DNA of 36,148 nucleotides from Sulfuricurvum sp. (GTDB taxonomy: Bacteria; Campylobacterota; Campylobacteria; Campylobacterales; Sulfurimonadaceae): NCBI RefSeq assembly GCF_028712165.1, contig NZ_JAQTQR010000023.1, positions 1 to 36,148 of the forward strand. The letters are read 5' to 3'. This document shows positions 8,221-16,383 of the stretch, one piece after another (the stretch's first letter is position 1; each line of letters begins with the position of its first letter). The notes beneath the pieces are model-generated. The model saw nothing but the letters and a program-made list of their open reading frames with translations, was not told the DNA's origin and ran no database searches. Position numbers and translations under genes: made by a program.

Positions 8221-9821
8221 TGAACGGAATAAGATTTTATATAAAAAATATTTTTGCACTTTTGTCTAATAGACAGTATCAAGGTTGGGGTAGAAAACGG
8301 ACAGGCAGATTTGCACTATGGTGTTATCAACGGTTTGGTCAACAGTTAACTTTAATGGAAGATGGATTTATCCGATCTGTTGGATTAGGGGTTGAAGGCT
8401 CTCCGTCATTTAGTATTGTCAAAGATAGTATGGGAATTTATTATGATGCCACGGTACCCTCACAACTTGAAAATTTATTAAATACATACGATTTTTTATC
8501 TGATATCCCTCTTATGATAACTGCACATGAAGCAATATCATTGATTCGTAAACATCATATAAGTAAATATAACAATGCACCTGATGTGGAAAAAGATTTT
8601 TTTGAAAATGATCAAAAAGAGTCTATTCTTATTGTTGCACAAACGTATGGTGATGAATCACTTCGTTATGGTATGTCTGAAAACTTTAGCACAGATTTTA
8701 TAATTGATACTGCAATAGCTGAAAATCCAAACGCTAAGGTATATCTCAAAATTCATCCGGATGTCATAAGCGGAAAAAAAAATTCCGATATCGATATTGA
8801 AAGAGCACGTCAAAAATGTATTATCATTGATAAAAATGTAAATCCGATTTCTTTATTGGAATATTTTGATGTAGTTTATACAAAAACTTCACAGATGGGA
8901 TTTGAAGCTATTTTATTAGGTAAAAAGTGTGTTTGCTTTGGTATGCCGTTTTATGCCGGATGGGGATTAACCGATGATCGTGTTGAATGTAAACGCCGAA
9001 TGCAAAATCGTACGGTTGAAGAAGTTTTTGCAGCAGCCTACATTCTTTATTCTCATTACTATAATCCTTATTTAAAACGTTCATCAAATATTATTGACAC
9101 GATACAAGAGATAGTGCGACAACGAAAAATAATGCAAAATAGTTCTAAACAAGATAAAACTTATCGCGTATTGGCAATTGGGGATTCTCACATTCGTGTC
9201 TTTGAACATTGGATGTTTTCATTATTTTTTCCTAGGACTGCATTCAAAGTTGTATATGTACCTGGTGCAAGCGTTAGCGGTATACGTAATGTTAATTCAT
9301 TAAGCGGTGCATATAGGACGTTTTATACTGCACTCGAAGATGGTGGATATAATGAGATTATTGTTACATTGGGTGAAGTAGATGCGGCATATTCTATTTG
9401 GATTCGCTTAACAAAAGGAGATATAAGTTTTGATAGACTTTTTGATGATTTAGTTTCTAAATATCAAGAGTTCATCGTTTCATCAATGGTATTTGCTCCG
9501 ATAACAGTAATCAGTGCCCCACTGCAAACTATTGAAGATTGTAGAAAATGCAGTGATGAAATTAGCAGAGTACGTTCAAATATTGATATTAGTATAGAAA
9601 ATCGAAATATTTTTACTCTGAACTTTAACTCCCGAATTAAATCGTTTTGTAGTGTAAACAATATTAAATATCTTGATATGGATACGGTAGCTCTAGGAAA
9701 AGATAACCTTTTAAATCGATGGTTAATTAATCCGAAAAATAAATGCGATCATCACTATTGGCGCTGGATTTATGCACTATTACTTATATGGAAAATAAAA
9801 TGCGAGAAGCTATTTAAATGA
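8220..9821 (+). CDS. KpsC-like Kdo transferase module fused to an SGNH-like domain
   Basis: 533 residues, two parts. Residues 1-300 form one KpsC-type module with EDGFIRSVGLG 48-58 (approximate), GIYYDAT near 72-78, KIHPD 177-181 and PFYAGWGL 243-250, the hallmarks of capsule Kdo transferases that build the beta-linked poly-Kdo linker on a lipid anchor. Residues about 313-533 are a different domain: a GDSH nucleophile block at 321-324, GEVDA at 385-389, and a possible Asp510/His512 pair near the end, as in SGNH/GDSL esterases or acyltransferases. KpsC proper (about 675 residues) has two Kdo modules in one chain; here the second module is the next gene, and an SGNH-like domain takes its place. 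Overlaps both neighbours (1 and 4 bases). Confidence 0.8.
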   Translation: MNGIRFYIKNIFALLSNRQYQGWGRKRTGRFALWCYQRFGQQLTLMEDGFIRSVGLGVEGSPSFSIVKDSMGIYYDATVPSQLENLLNTYDFLSDIPLMITAHEAISLIRKHHISKYNNAPDVEKDFFENDQKESILIVAQTYGDESLRYGMSENFSTDFIIDTAIAENPNAKVYLKIHPDVISGKKNSDIDIERARQKCIIIDKNVNPISLLEYFDVVYTKTSQMGFEAILLGKKCVCFGMPFYAGWGLTDDRVECKRRMQNRTVEEVFAAAYILYSHYYNPYLKRSSNIIDTIQEIVRQRKIMQNSSKQDKTYRVLAIGDSHIRVFEHWMFSLFFPRTAFKVVYVPGASVSGIRNVNSLSGAYRTFYTALEDGGYNEIIVTLGEVDAAYSIWIRLTKGDISFDRLFDDLVSKYQEFIVSSMVFAPITVISAPLQTIEDCRKCSDEISRVRSNIDISIENRNIFTLNFNSRIKSFCSVNNIKYLDMDTVALGKDNLLNRWLINPKNKCDHHYWRWIYALLLIWKIKCEKLFK

Positions 9822-10879
9822 AATATTTTTTTGGATTTTCTACATGGAAACACGCTTATATAGAACTGTTTTTTAATGAAAAGCTTATTTTTATCAATCC
9901 TTTATTTGATAAAAATTATTTAAGTAAGGCACTAAAAAAAGGGCTTGATCCTCAAAGCAGTATTTATATATGGGGAAAAAGATTATTTCCGGATATTGAA
10001 AAATATGCAAAAGAAAATGGAATTAATATTTTTAGAATTGAAGACGGATTTATACGTTCTGTTGGTTTAGGGTCTGATTTGACACAACCTTATTCACTTG
10101 TCGTTGACACTAGAGGCATATACTTTGATCCCAGAAATCCCAGTGATTTGGAATGGATTTTAGAAACGAGTGTATTTGATTCAGAAATACTAGAGCGTGC
10201 GGGGAAGATAAAGCAATATTTGATTGAAAAAAGACTCTCAAAATACAATATATATTCCGACACTGTACTTGATTTACCGTCAGATAAACCGATTATTGTT
10301 GTTCCGGGACAGGTAGAAGATGATGCCTCTATTTTGTTAGGTGCAAATGGAATGTCAAATTTAGAGTTGCTTCAGCAGGTAAGAGCTAATAGAGCGGATG
10401 GTTATATCGTTTATAAGCCTCATCCAGATGTGTTAGTCGGGAATAGAATCGGGAATCTTGACGAAAGTACCGCAATGAAATATTGCGATAAGATTGTTAC
10501 AGAGGTTAGTATTGACAGTGTTTTGATGCATGCTGATGAAGTTCATACTATGACTTCATTGGTTGGATTTGAAGCTCTGATACGCGGGATTAAAGTTGTT
10601 ACATATGGATTACCGTTTTATGCTGGATGGGGGCTTACGCATGATAGTCAAGTTTGTGAAAGAAGAACTCGTAAACTCTCTATTGATGAACTATGTGCAG
10701 GAGTATATTTGTTATATCCACGCTATATCAATCCATATACGTTAAAACAGTGTGACATAGAAGAGGTTCTTGAAGTACTTGATCTTAAACGTCAACAATT
10801 CAATTACTCTTTTTGGGTTAAATACCGTAACTGGATGAGTCGTAAATCTCAGCAAATATTACGTATGATACGAAAGTGA
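9818..10879 (+). CDS. Second KpsC-like Kdo transferase module, stand-alone
   Basis: 353 residues, a single KpsC module: FGFSTWKH at the N-terminus, IYIWGKR near 49-55, EDGFIRSVGLG 75-85, GIYFDPRNPSDLE near 100-112, KPHPD 200-204 and PFYAGWGL 266-273. It is clearly paralogous to the N-terminal part of the preceding protein but distinct from it, as the two modules of a full-length KpsC are. The pair therefore looks like a KpsC divided into two chains. Family knowledge: one KpsC module makes beta-2,4 and the other beta-2,7 Kdo links; which is which here needs an alignment. Starts by a 4-base ATGA overlap. Confidence 0.82.
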   Translation: MKYFFGFSTWKHAYIELFFNEKLIFINPLFDKNYLSKALKKGLDPQSSIYIWGKRLFPDIEKYAKENGINIFRIEDGFIRSVGLGSDLTQPYSLVVDTRGIYFDPRNPSDLEWILETSVFDSEILERAGKIKQYLIEKRLSKYNIYSDTVLDLPSDKPIIVVPGQVEDDASILLGANGMSNLELLQQVRANRADGYIVYKPHPDVLVGNRIGNLDESTAMKYCDKIVTEVSIDSVLMHADEVHTMTSLVGFEALIRGIKVVTYGLPFYAGWGLTHDSQVCERRTRKLSIDELCAGVYLLYPRYINPYTLKQCDIEEVLEVLDLKRQQFNYSFWVKYRNWMSRKSQQILRMIRK

Positions 10880-10902
10880 AATATTAATTATAAGAGTTAT
10901 TT

Positions 10903-12117
10903 GTGGTTGAAACCGGATTAGAATATTTTCGAAATAAAAAAGTTCTTTTTTTACAAGGCCCTGTAGGTCCATTTTTTAAACGTCTTGCGGAAGATTTTAT
11001 TTCCGTAAATGCCGAGTCATATAAAATTAATTTTAATGGTGGCGATTGGCTATTTTGTCCATATAATTCAATAAATTTTAGAGGGAGTATCGAGGAATGG
11101 CCGATATTTTTTGCAGATTTTATTAATAAACATGAGATTGATACGGTTATTTTATTTGGAGATTGCAGAGAATATCATAGGTTGGCTCATACTGTTGCTC
11201 ATCAAAACAACATTGAAATAGGTGTATTTGAAGAAGGGTATGTTCGTCCCGATTTTATTACGTTTGAACGTTTTGGGGTGAATGGTTTCTCTCTTTTACC
11301 CCGAAATAGAGATTTTTACGATGCATTAGAGACGAAAGAAATAGAAACGCCTGATGTCAAATTTGTTGGCAATACTTTCTGGCATGCTGCATTGTATGCA
11401 TGTTTGTATTATTGCGTCAGTGTACTTTTAAATCCATTTTTTAGGCATTATAAGCATCATCGTCCTCTAAAATTACGTGAAGGAGCGTATTGGATCAAAG
11501 CAGTTTATAGAAAATGGTTATACAAATATTATGAACGGGGAATTCAATATAAGTTAGTTAATACCTATTCTAAAAACTATTTTTTAGTACCGTTGCAAAT
11601 TGCTACCGATGCTCAAATACATGAGCATTCTGATTTTAGATCTGTAGAAATTTTCATAAAAAGAGTTGTCAGTTCATTTGCTTCACATGCGCCGAAAAAC
11701 AATCTGCTTATTATCAAACATCATCCTCTTGATAGAGGATATCATGATTATTCAGAAATCATTTCTCGATTGACTGCAAAATATAATATTGCAGATCGAG
11801 TTAAATATATTCATGATCAGCATTTACCGACATTATTGGAGCATGCCAAAGGTGTCGTTTTGATAAACTCAACCGTCGGTCTTTCAGCGATCCATCATAG
11901 TGCTCCTCTAAAAACATGCGGAACTGCTATTTACGATATTGAGGGATTAACCTATCAAGGGAAATTAGAAACTTTTTGGCATGACGCAGAAACTTTTAGA
12001 ATTGACAGAGAGTTATACCGACGCTTTAAAGGATATATCATAAATTATAAACAAATAAACGGCAACTTCTATCATAGATTGAAAAATTCTAGATTTAAAA
12101 GCGGAATACTCTGGTAA
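10903..12117 (+). CDS. KpsS-like capsule Kdo transferase
   Basis: 404 residues with a GTG start six bases after AAGAG. Motifs: LFLQGPVGPFF near 15-25, FEEGYVRPDFITFE 109-122, a basic HHRPLKLREG stretch, IKHHPLDRGYHDY, and INSTVGLSAI near the C-terminus. These match KpsS/LipB proteins (about 390 residues), which add the first Kdo to a phosphatidylglycerol anchor on the inner face of the inner membrane before KpsC extends it. Its presence directly after two KpsC modules supports assembly of a Kdo oligomer. The usual partners KpsM, KpsT, KpsD, KpsE, KpsF and KpsU are not in this window. It ends two bases before a convergent gene, without room for a terminator. Confidence 0.85.
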   Translation: MVETGLEYFRNKKVLFLQGPVGPFFKRLAEDFISVNAESYKINFNGGDWLFCPYNSINFRGSIEEWPIFFADFINKHEIDTVILFGDCREYHRLAHTVAHQNNIEIGVFEEGYVRPDFITFERFGVNGFSLLPRNRDFYDALETKEIETPDVKFVGNTFWHAALYACLYYCVSVLLNPFFRHYKHHRPLKLREGAYWIKAVYRKWLYKYYERGIQYKLVNTYSKNYFLVPLQIATDAQIHEHSDFRSVEIFIKRVVSSFASHAPKNNLLIIKHHPLDRGYHDYSEIISRLTAKYNIADRVKYIHDQHLPTLLEHAKGVVLINSTVGLSAIHHSAPLKTCGTAIYDIEGLTYQGKLETFWHDAETFRIDRELYRRFKGYIINYKQINGNFYHRLKNSRFKSGILW

Positions 12118-12119
12118 GA

Positions 12120-12344
12120 TTAAAACTCATCTTCAAATTCTTCAAAAATTCCGGAAGCATCAATAATCTCTTTGTCTCTATTTTTTATCTCTTCCATTGC
12201 TTCAACTTTGGAATATTCAGTTTCGACATACTCGATAAACGATTCTATATCTTGATCAGAGGGAAAAAGGCTCTCATAATTTAAAGCGATATCTATAAAC
12301 TCTGGGCCGCATCCGAAATCAATCAATTTTTGTTTTAAATCCAA
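12120..12344 (-). CDS. Small acidic protein of unknown function
   Basis: 74 residues from a TTG start behind AAGGAAG; not recognised. Very acidic, ending in FEEFEDEF, with one cysteine and a mostly helical composition. No signal peptide or membrane segment. A good promoter lies upstream (12373-12401), which argues that it is expressed. It converges on the KpsS-like gene with two bases between stops, but is not part of that operon. Confidence 0.6.
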   Translation of the reverse strand: MDLKQKLIDFGCGPEFIDIALNYESLFPSDQDIESFIEYVETEYSKVEAMEEIKNRDKEIIDASGIFEEFEDEF

Positions 12345-12372
12345 AGATCTTCCTTATTCATTAATTTTTGAC

Positions 12373-12401
12373 ATTATAAATATGAATCCTTAATCTTTCA
12401 A
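12373..12401 (-). promoter_or_regulatory. Sigma-70-type promoter of the small acidic protein gene
   Basis: Minus strand TTGAAA (plus 12396-12401), 17-base spacer, perfect TATAAT (plus 12373-12378). Transcription would start near 12366, about 22 bases before the TTG start. Confidence 0.6.
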
Positions 12402-12489
12402 TGCAAAGAAATTTGAAAAGAAGTTAAATTATTACAAAACTTCGATAAACTTATTGTCATATGAATACAAAATAAGAAGGAAAAATTCT

Positions 12490-13281
12490 ATGTCAAAACG
12501 TTTGATAGGTTCAGTCGTTACAGCATTAATATTAACATCGTCACTTCAGGCACATGTAATTGCCCCGGATGAGATAAAACAATTTTCATCTCAAGCGCTG
12601 CATATCGATTTTGATTCGGCTCCAGAAGATGTAAAGCAGAAAATTACGTCTGAATATACACAACGTATTAAACTTGCCGAAGCACTTGTTGTGCAACTGA
12701 AAAATGATCCGGAGTACGTTCAAATATCTGAAACTCTTGCCCTTGATTTATGGTCTAAACGCATCGCAGAAGCTACTAAGCCTACAGATGAAGAGCTTCA
12801 AAAAGCATATAAAGAGGCCAAAGATCTAAATATTTCCGCGAGTTATAAAATTCGTCATATTTTAGTTATGCAGGAGTCATTGGCTGATGTTATGATCAAT
12901 CAATTGAAAGCAAAATCTGGGGATGAACGTGATCAATTATTTACAACATTAGCTTCTACAAACAGTATTGATCAAAATACGAAACAAAAAGGGGGATATG
13001 TCGGTTGGGTTAATTCATCAGCTCTCCCGGATGTAGTAAAGTCTGCATTAAAAGACAAAGAAGCCGGAAGTTATATCAAACTTTCTACTGGTAAAAATGT
13101 ATGGGATGTTATTCTTCTTGATGAAGTCAAACCAGAGCATCCGGCTACCTTTGAAGAGGCTAAAAGTTATTTGGACAATATGCTGCGACAACAGGCTGTT
13201 GAAAAAGAGGCAAAGAAAATTTTGGCTACTTTAGATGCAAAACCTGCTGCCAGCAAGAAAGCACCTAAAAAATCTAAATAA
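12490..13281 (+). CDS. Periplasmic parvulin-type prolyl isomerase, PEB4/HP0175-like
   Basis: 263 residues from ATG 12490, chosen because AGAAGG lies eight bases upstream and the protein then opens with a proper Sec signal (MSKRLIGSVV to LQA). Upstream in-frame TTG 12454 would spoil the signal. A helical chaperone-like region (about 25-115) is followed by a parvulin domain (about 118-225) with KIRHILV, GGYVGWVNSSALPDVV and a closing VILLDE strand. The last 15 residues are rich in Lys, Pro and Ala. In Campylobacter and Helicobacter this family assists outer membrane protein folding. The usual N-terminal VNGKxI segment is not obvious, so it may be a divergent paralogue. It probably forms an operon with the thioesterase two bases downstream. 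Confidence 0.8.
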   Translation: MSKRLIGSVVTALILTSSLQAHVIAPDEIKQFSSQALHIDFDSAPEDVKQKITSEYTQRIKLAEALVVQLKNDPEYVQISETLALDLWSKRIAEATKPTDEELQKAYKEAKDLNISASYKIRHILVMQESLADVMINQLKAKSGDERDQLFTTLASTNSIDQNTKQKGGYVGWVNSSALPDVVKSALKDKEAGSYIKLSTGKNVWDVILLDEVKPEHPATFEEAKSYLDNMLRQQAVEKEAKKILATLDAKPAASKKAPKKSK

Positions 13282-13283
13282 TA

Positions 13284-13658
13284 ATGAAAATACGGGTTTA
13301 TTATGAAGATACTGATGTAGGTGGAGTAGTTTATCACTCCAATTATATTAATTTTTGCGAACGTGCACGAAGCCAACTTTTTTTTGATGCAGGTCGCTCT
13401 CCAATTTTGGAGGGCGGTCATTTTGTTGCAAAGCATATCGAAGCAGACTATATCAAAAGTGCAAAATTTGCTGATATTTTAGATGTTAAGACGACACTTG
13501 TAGAGATGAAACATGCCTCATTTACATTATTACAACAGGTTTTTCGAAATGAAGAGAAGATTTTTGAAATGACGATTAATCTTGTTCATCTCAATTTTGA
13601 GGGAAAGATGACAAAAATTCCTTCCTCTGAAAAGATATTCTTAACGACACTAAAGTAA
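13284..13658 (+). CDS. ybgC: YbgC-family acyl-CoA thioesterase (hotdog fold)
   Basis: 124 residues, the normal size of the family. The N-terminus has YYEDTDVGGVVYHSNY, the signature of YbgC/4-hydroxybenzoyl-CoA thioesterases, with the catalytic Asp11 and the conserved Tyr-His. Later FCERARSQLF matches the helix that packs across the hotdog sheet. It would hydrolyse acyl-CoA or acyl-ACP thioesters in the cytosol near the membrane. In many Proteobacteria the gene stands with tol-pal; here it follows the prolyl isomerase by two bases. Its last nine bases overlap the convergent ankyrin gene. Confidence 0.88.
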   Translation: MKIRVYYEDTDVGGVVYHSNYINFCERARSQLFFDAGRSPILEGGHFVAKHIEADYIKSAKFADILDVKTTLVEMKHASFTLLQQVFRNEEKIFEMTINLVHLNFEGKMTKIPSSEKIFLTTLK

Positions 13659-14105
13659 CGGCTTTAATTTTGGTGTAGCTTTCTCAATAGCGGATGAAAC
13701 TTCTTTGTTTCCCCGCATTTCTGCAATATCCAAGGGTGTCATACCATCTTTACTCATGACTCGTCCTGATGCACCTTTTTCCAGTAAGTACAAAGCAATA
13801 GGGGTATATCCCTTCCAAATGGCAAGATGTAATGCAGTAGCTCCCCCACTGTCTTGTACAGAAACATCTGCACCTTTCTCGACAAGATATTTGACAGCAT
13901 CAATATTGCCAACCCAGCAAGCGTACATCAAAATTGTTTTATTATTATCTTCACGAGCAGTATTAGCATCTTGAATCGATTGTACCTGTGATTCAAATGT
14001 TGCTGTATCGTTGCGGTCCAAAAGGCTTACTAAGGTTAGTATGTCTGCACCATAAAGGCAATTCGTCATTAAAAAGAAAGCAATGAGTATCTTTTTCTTC
14101 ATCAT
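13650..14105 (-). CDS. Secreted ankyrin-repeat protein
   Basis: 151 residues with a signal peptide (MMKKKILIAFFLMTNCLYG) and about three ankyrin repeats: NKTILMYACWVGN (about 57-88), ATALHLAIWKGYTPIALYLLEKGA (about 90-121) and MTPLDIAEMRGN (about 124-146). Cys16 could make it a lipoprotein, but the lipobox is poor. Small periplasmic ankyrin proteins are linked to catalase or oxidative stress in Campylobacter and Pseudomonas (family knowledge). Here the partner is a ferritin-like protein: the stop of that gene and this start share one base (TAATG). A role in metal or peroxide handling with it is inferred. Confidence 0.82.
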   Translation of the reverse strand: MMKKKILIAFFLMTNCLYGADILTLVSLLDRNDTATFESQVQSIQDANTAREDNNKTILMYACWVGNIDAVKYLVEKGADVSVQDSGGATALHLAIWKGYTPIALYLLEKGASGRVMSKDGMTPLDIAEMRGNKEVSSAIEKATPKLKPLL

Positions 14106-14611
14106 TATTTCTTGAATTGCTCGATAAACTCTTCAATATCGTCAAATAGTGTTTGGAGGTCTTCTTCATGCTCTACTTCATCCGCTAAAATTTGTGAGAC
14201 AAGATCATAGGTGATAGTATCTTTCTCACGTGTGATATCAAGAATATTAGAGTATACACCGATGGCGCATTGTTCCCCTTTGATAGCCTGCTCCAATACT
14301 TTGCGCACATCCGGCTCAGTCGGCGCATCATATCCACAGTTACAATTGGTAAGCCATTCAGAAGGATGAAGGATTGGCGTACCACCAAGCTGTATGATAC
14401 GATCACATACCATCGTAGCATGACGGAGTTCATCGGCTGCATGTTGTGTAAGCTCAACGATTGCGGCATCTTTCATTAGCCCTTTTACCACTTTGGCTTC
14501 AATAAAGTACTGATAATAAGCAAGCCACTCATCACAATACGCTTTATTTAGTAGTTCATAAACTGTTTGTGCTTCGATTCCGCGAAGAAGTGAAATACCT
14601 CTTTTAGCCAT
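14105..14611 (-). CDS. Ferritin-like diiron protein, Dps-like (DPSL) type
   Basis: 168 residues from the ATG at 14611 (MAKRG), chosen for the GAGGAG site; an in-frame upstream start at 14650 adds 13 residues without one. A four-helix bundle is suggested by regularly spaced metal ligands: Glu28 (CDEWLAYYQY), Glu61/His64 (DELRHA), Glu113 (KGEQC) and Glu145/His148 (ADEVEH). Cysteines at 90 and 92 (NCNCG) and 114 recall the paired-cysteine feature of archaeal-type DPSL thioferritins. Likely oxidises and stores iron or uses peroxide to protect DNA. It lies 61 bases after a Crp/Fnr regulator gene and is co-transcribed with the ankyrin gene. It could also be a bacterioferritin-like relative. Confidence 0.75.
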   Translation of the reverse strand: MAKRGISLLRGIEAQTVYELLNKAYCDEWLAYYQYFIEAKVVKGLMKDAAIVELTQHAADELRHATMVCDRIIQLGGTPILHPSEWLTNCNCGYDAPTEPDVRKVLEQAIKGEQCAIGVYSNILDITREKDTITYDLVSQILADEVEHEEDLQTLFDDIEEFIEQFKK

Positions 14612-14672
14612 TAGGATACTCCTCACTGATAGATGGGTTAACTCTATCACTCATTCTCTTAAAGGAAAATAA

Positions 14673-15356
14673 TTATCCGCAATATGAGATTAGTATTTCT
14701 GATGAAAGAACAGTTATCCCTTCTTTTTTGGAGTGAGAGATAACACCTTCTGCTTTTAATTTTTTAAGGATTCGTGAAAGAGTTTCGGGAGTAATTCCAA
14801 TGAGATGTGCTATTTCTATTTGCTTTAATCGATTAAAGGAAGGAATATCATCACGGATGAGACGTGCTACTTTGGCTACTGCATTTGGTGCAGTATGACG
14901 TTGCAGCGCCAGTTCCAAAGCAGATATTTTTTGGGTTAATGAAGAAATAAGTGCAATACTGAGAGAAGGATCCTTTTGAAGAAGGTTCAAAAAAGGATCT
15001 CGAGCAATTTTTAGTATAAACGAAGTTTGTTTTGACTCACACGAAGCAGGGTAGGGTATTTGTTTGAGTGTTGCAACTTCTGCAATAAGTGAAGGTGCGC
15101 TAAAGTGGTGAATCATGATTGTATCCAATGAAGCAGAGGATTTATAGACACTTACCTCCCCATCTATAAGAAAATGAAAGTAGCTGCTCTCATCCCCTTC
15201 ATAAAATATAATTTCACCTTCGTTGTAATGGCGTAGAATACCTATATCCTCTATCTGAGCGCATTGAGTTGGGGATAAATGGGCGAATATTCCAATTTTT
15301 TTTAGAGAAAAGGGTTCAATGAACGGTGATTGGTTCAAAACCGTATTCTTTCGCAC
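14673..15356 (-). CDS. Crp/Fnr-family transcription regulator
   Basis: 227 residues from a GTG start; a TTG six codons in is an alternative and neither has a clear ribosome binding site. An N-terminal cyclic-nucleotide-type beta barrel (about 20-120, with EGEIIFYEGDESSYFHFLIDGEVSVYK) is joined by a dimer helix to a C-terminal helix-turn-helix (about 175-210, IEIAHLIGITPETLSRILKKLKAEGVI). There is no N-terminal cysteine cluster for an FNR iron-sulfur centre and no obvious cAMP-binding RS pair, so the signal is unknown; redox, NO or heme are possible. It overlaps the upstream gene by 41 bases and precedes the ferritin-like gene, which it may control. Confidence 0.85.
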   Translation of the reverse strand: MRKNTVLNQSPFIEPFSLKKIGIFAHLSPTQCAQIEDIGILRHYNEGEIIFYEGDESSYFHFLIDGEVSVYKSSASLDTIMIHHFSAPSLIAEVATLKQIPYPASCESKQTSFILKIARDPFLNLLQKDPSLSIALISSLTQKISALELALQRHTAPNAVAKVARLIRDDIPSFNRLKQIEIAHLIGITPETLSRILKKLKAEGVISHSKKEGITVLSSEILISYCG

Positions 15357-16383
15357 GGAGTAGTTCTACTGGATAAATCACCTGAGAATTGATAAGACGC
15401 ATAGTATATTTTCTAGGTGTATTACTGAGCAAGGAAACAAGATAATCAACACCGACACTTGTAGAATACTGAATCCAATCAAAAGTAATATCGTTATTCA
15501 TCAACATATTGGATTCATAAATATCGTTTGGAAACTCTATCAGTGAATTAGCCAAAATAATATTTTTTCGATCTTGATACTGTGTCAAGGTTAAAAGGGT
15601 AGGATCAATATTGATCTGGGTTGAGAGTATGTTATGTACTTTAATTCTTGAGAATGTAATATGAGCTGCTAATAAGGCACTTTTCACGACGGGAATATGG
15701 ATAATAATACTGCTTTTATTAAATAAAGAGGGCTTTGCAAGATAGGTGACAATATTATCACCCTTTAGATCAATGGGATAACTTGATATTTTTTTATTCT
15801 CACTTTTATGGGCAAGAAAAACTTCTTCTGTAGAAGTTTTTAGTTGTTTTCCAACACTTGAATTGTCATAAAAAATGGCAATTGAATTTCCCATATACGG
15901 GAGCAATGCTTCGATTTGAGCAGAATAATCGATCCCACCGAAGACAATGTTATCAGGTGAATCCGGAAGATCGCGCTTGTGAACAGTCGGAATGTAAACC
16001 GGAATGTGTATTGATAGTGTGGTGAGATTTTTTGCTCCAGAGGATGTCAGAGGTGCAACGATTGCATCTATTCCGTCTTGTCGAATTTTTTCTAATATTT
16101 GTGAAAGTGAATCGGATGATTCATCAGTCATATCATAACGTTTAAGTTGGATGTGATTATTTCTAAGTGCAATCAAGGTAGCTTGTGAAACGTTATAGAC
16201 AGACTGTGTATATTTGCCGATAACACTGGGAGCTGAAATAACAGCAATCTTGATCATCTGATCTGTATTGGTAAATTCAGAAGTAAAGTTTGTTACATCG
16301 CTTGATTTTTGAATCGTTATTGTACGGGCATAACTGAAAAAAAACAGTAGTGATGATAGTAACACTATGCGTATAAATATCAT
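15316..16383 (-). CDS. Secreted type 1 periplasmic-binding-fold protein
   Basis: 355 residues with a signal peptide (ending near FFFSYA, residue 19). The body alternates beta strands and helices as in type 1 periplasmic binding proteins: MIKIAVISAPSVIGKYTQSV, ILEKIRQDGIDAIVAPLTSSGAKNL, SIAIFYDNSSVGKQL. The segment in which a gene product asks for a DG-x-D-AIVAPL element resembles LpoA/LppC-type peptidoglycan synthase activators as well as amino-acid-binding proteins. No lipobox and no transporter genes nearby, so a regulatory or scaffold role is possible. Starts by a 4-base overlap with the UDG-like gene and ends 41 bases inside the Crp gene. Confidence 0.6.
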   Translation of the reverse strand: MIFIRIVLLSSLLFFFSYARTITIQKSSDVTNFTSEFTNTDQMIKIAVISAPSVIGKYTQSVYNVSQATLIALRNNHIQLKRYDMTDESSDSLSQILEKIRQDGIDAIVAPLTSSGAKNLTTLSIHIPVYIPTVHKRDLPDSPDNIVFGGIDYSAQIEALLPYMGNSIAIFYDNSSVGKQLKTSTEEVFLAHKSENKKISSYPIDLKGDNIVTYLAKPSLFNKSSIIIHIPVVKSALLAAHITFSRIKVHNILSTQINIDPTLLTLTQYQDRKNIILANSLIEFPNDIYESNMLMNNDITFDWIQYSTSVGVDYLVSLLSNTPRKYTMRLINSQVIYPVELLRAKEYGFEPITVH

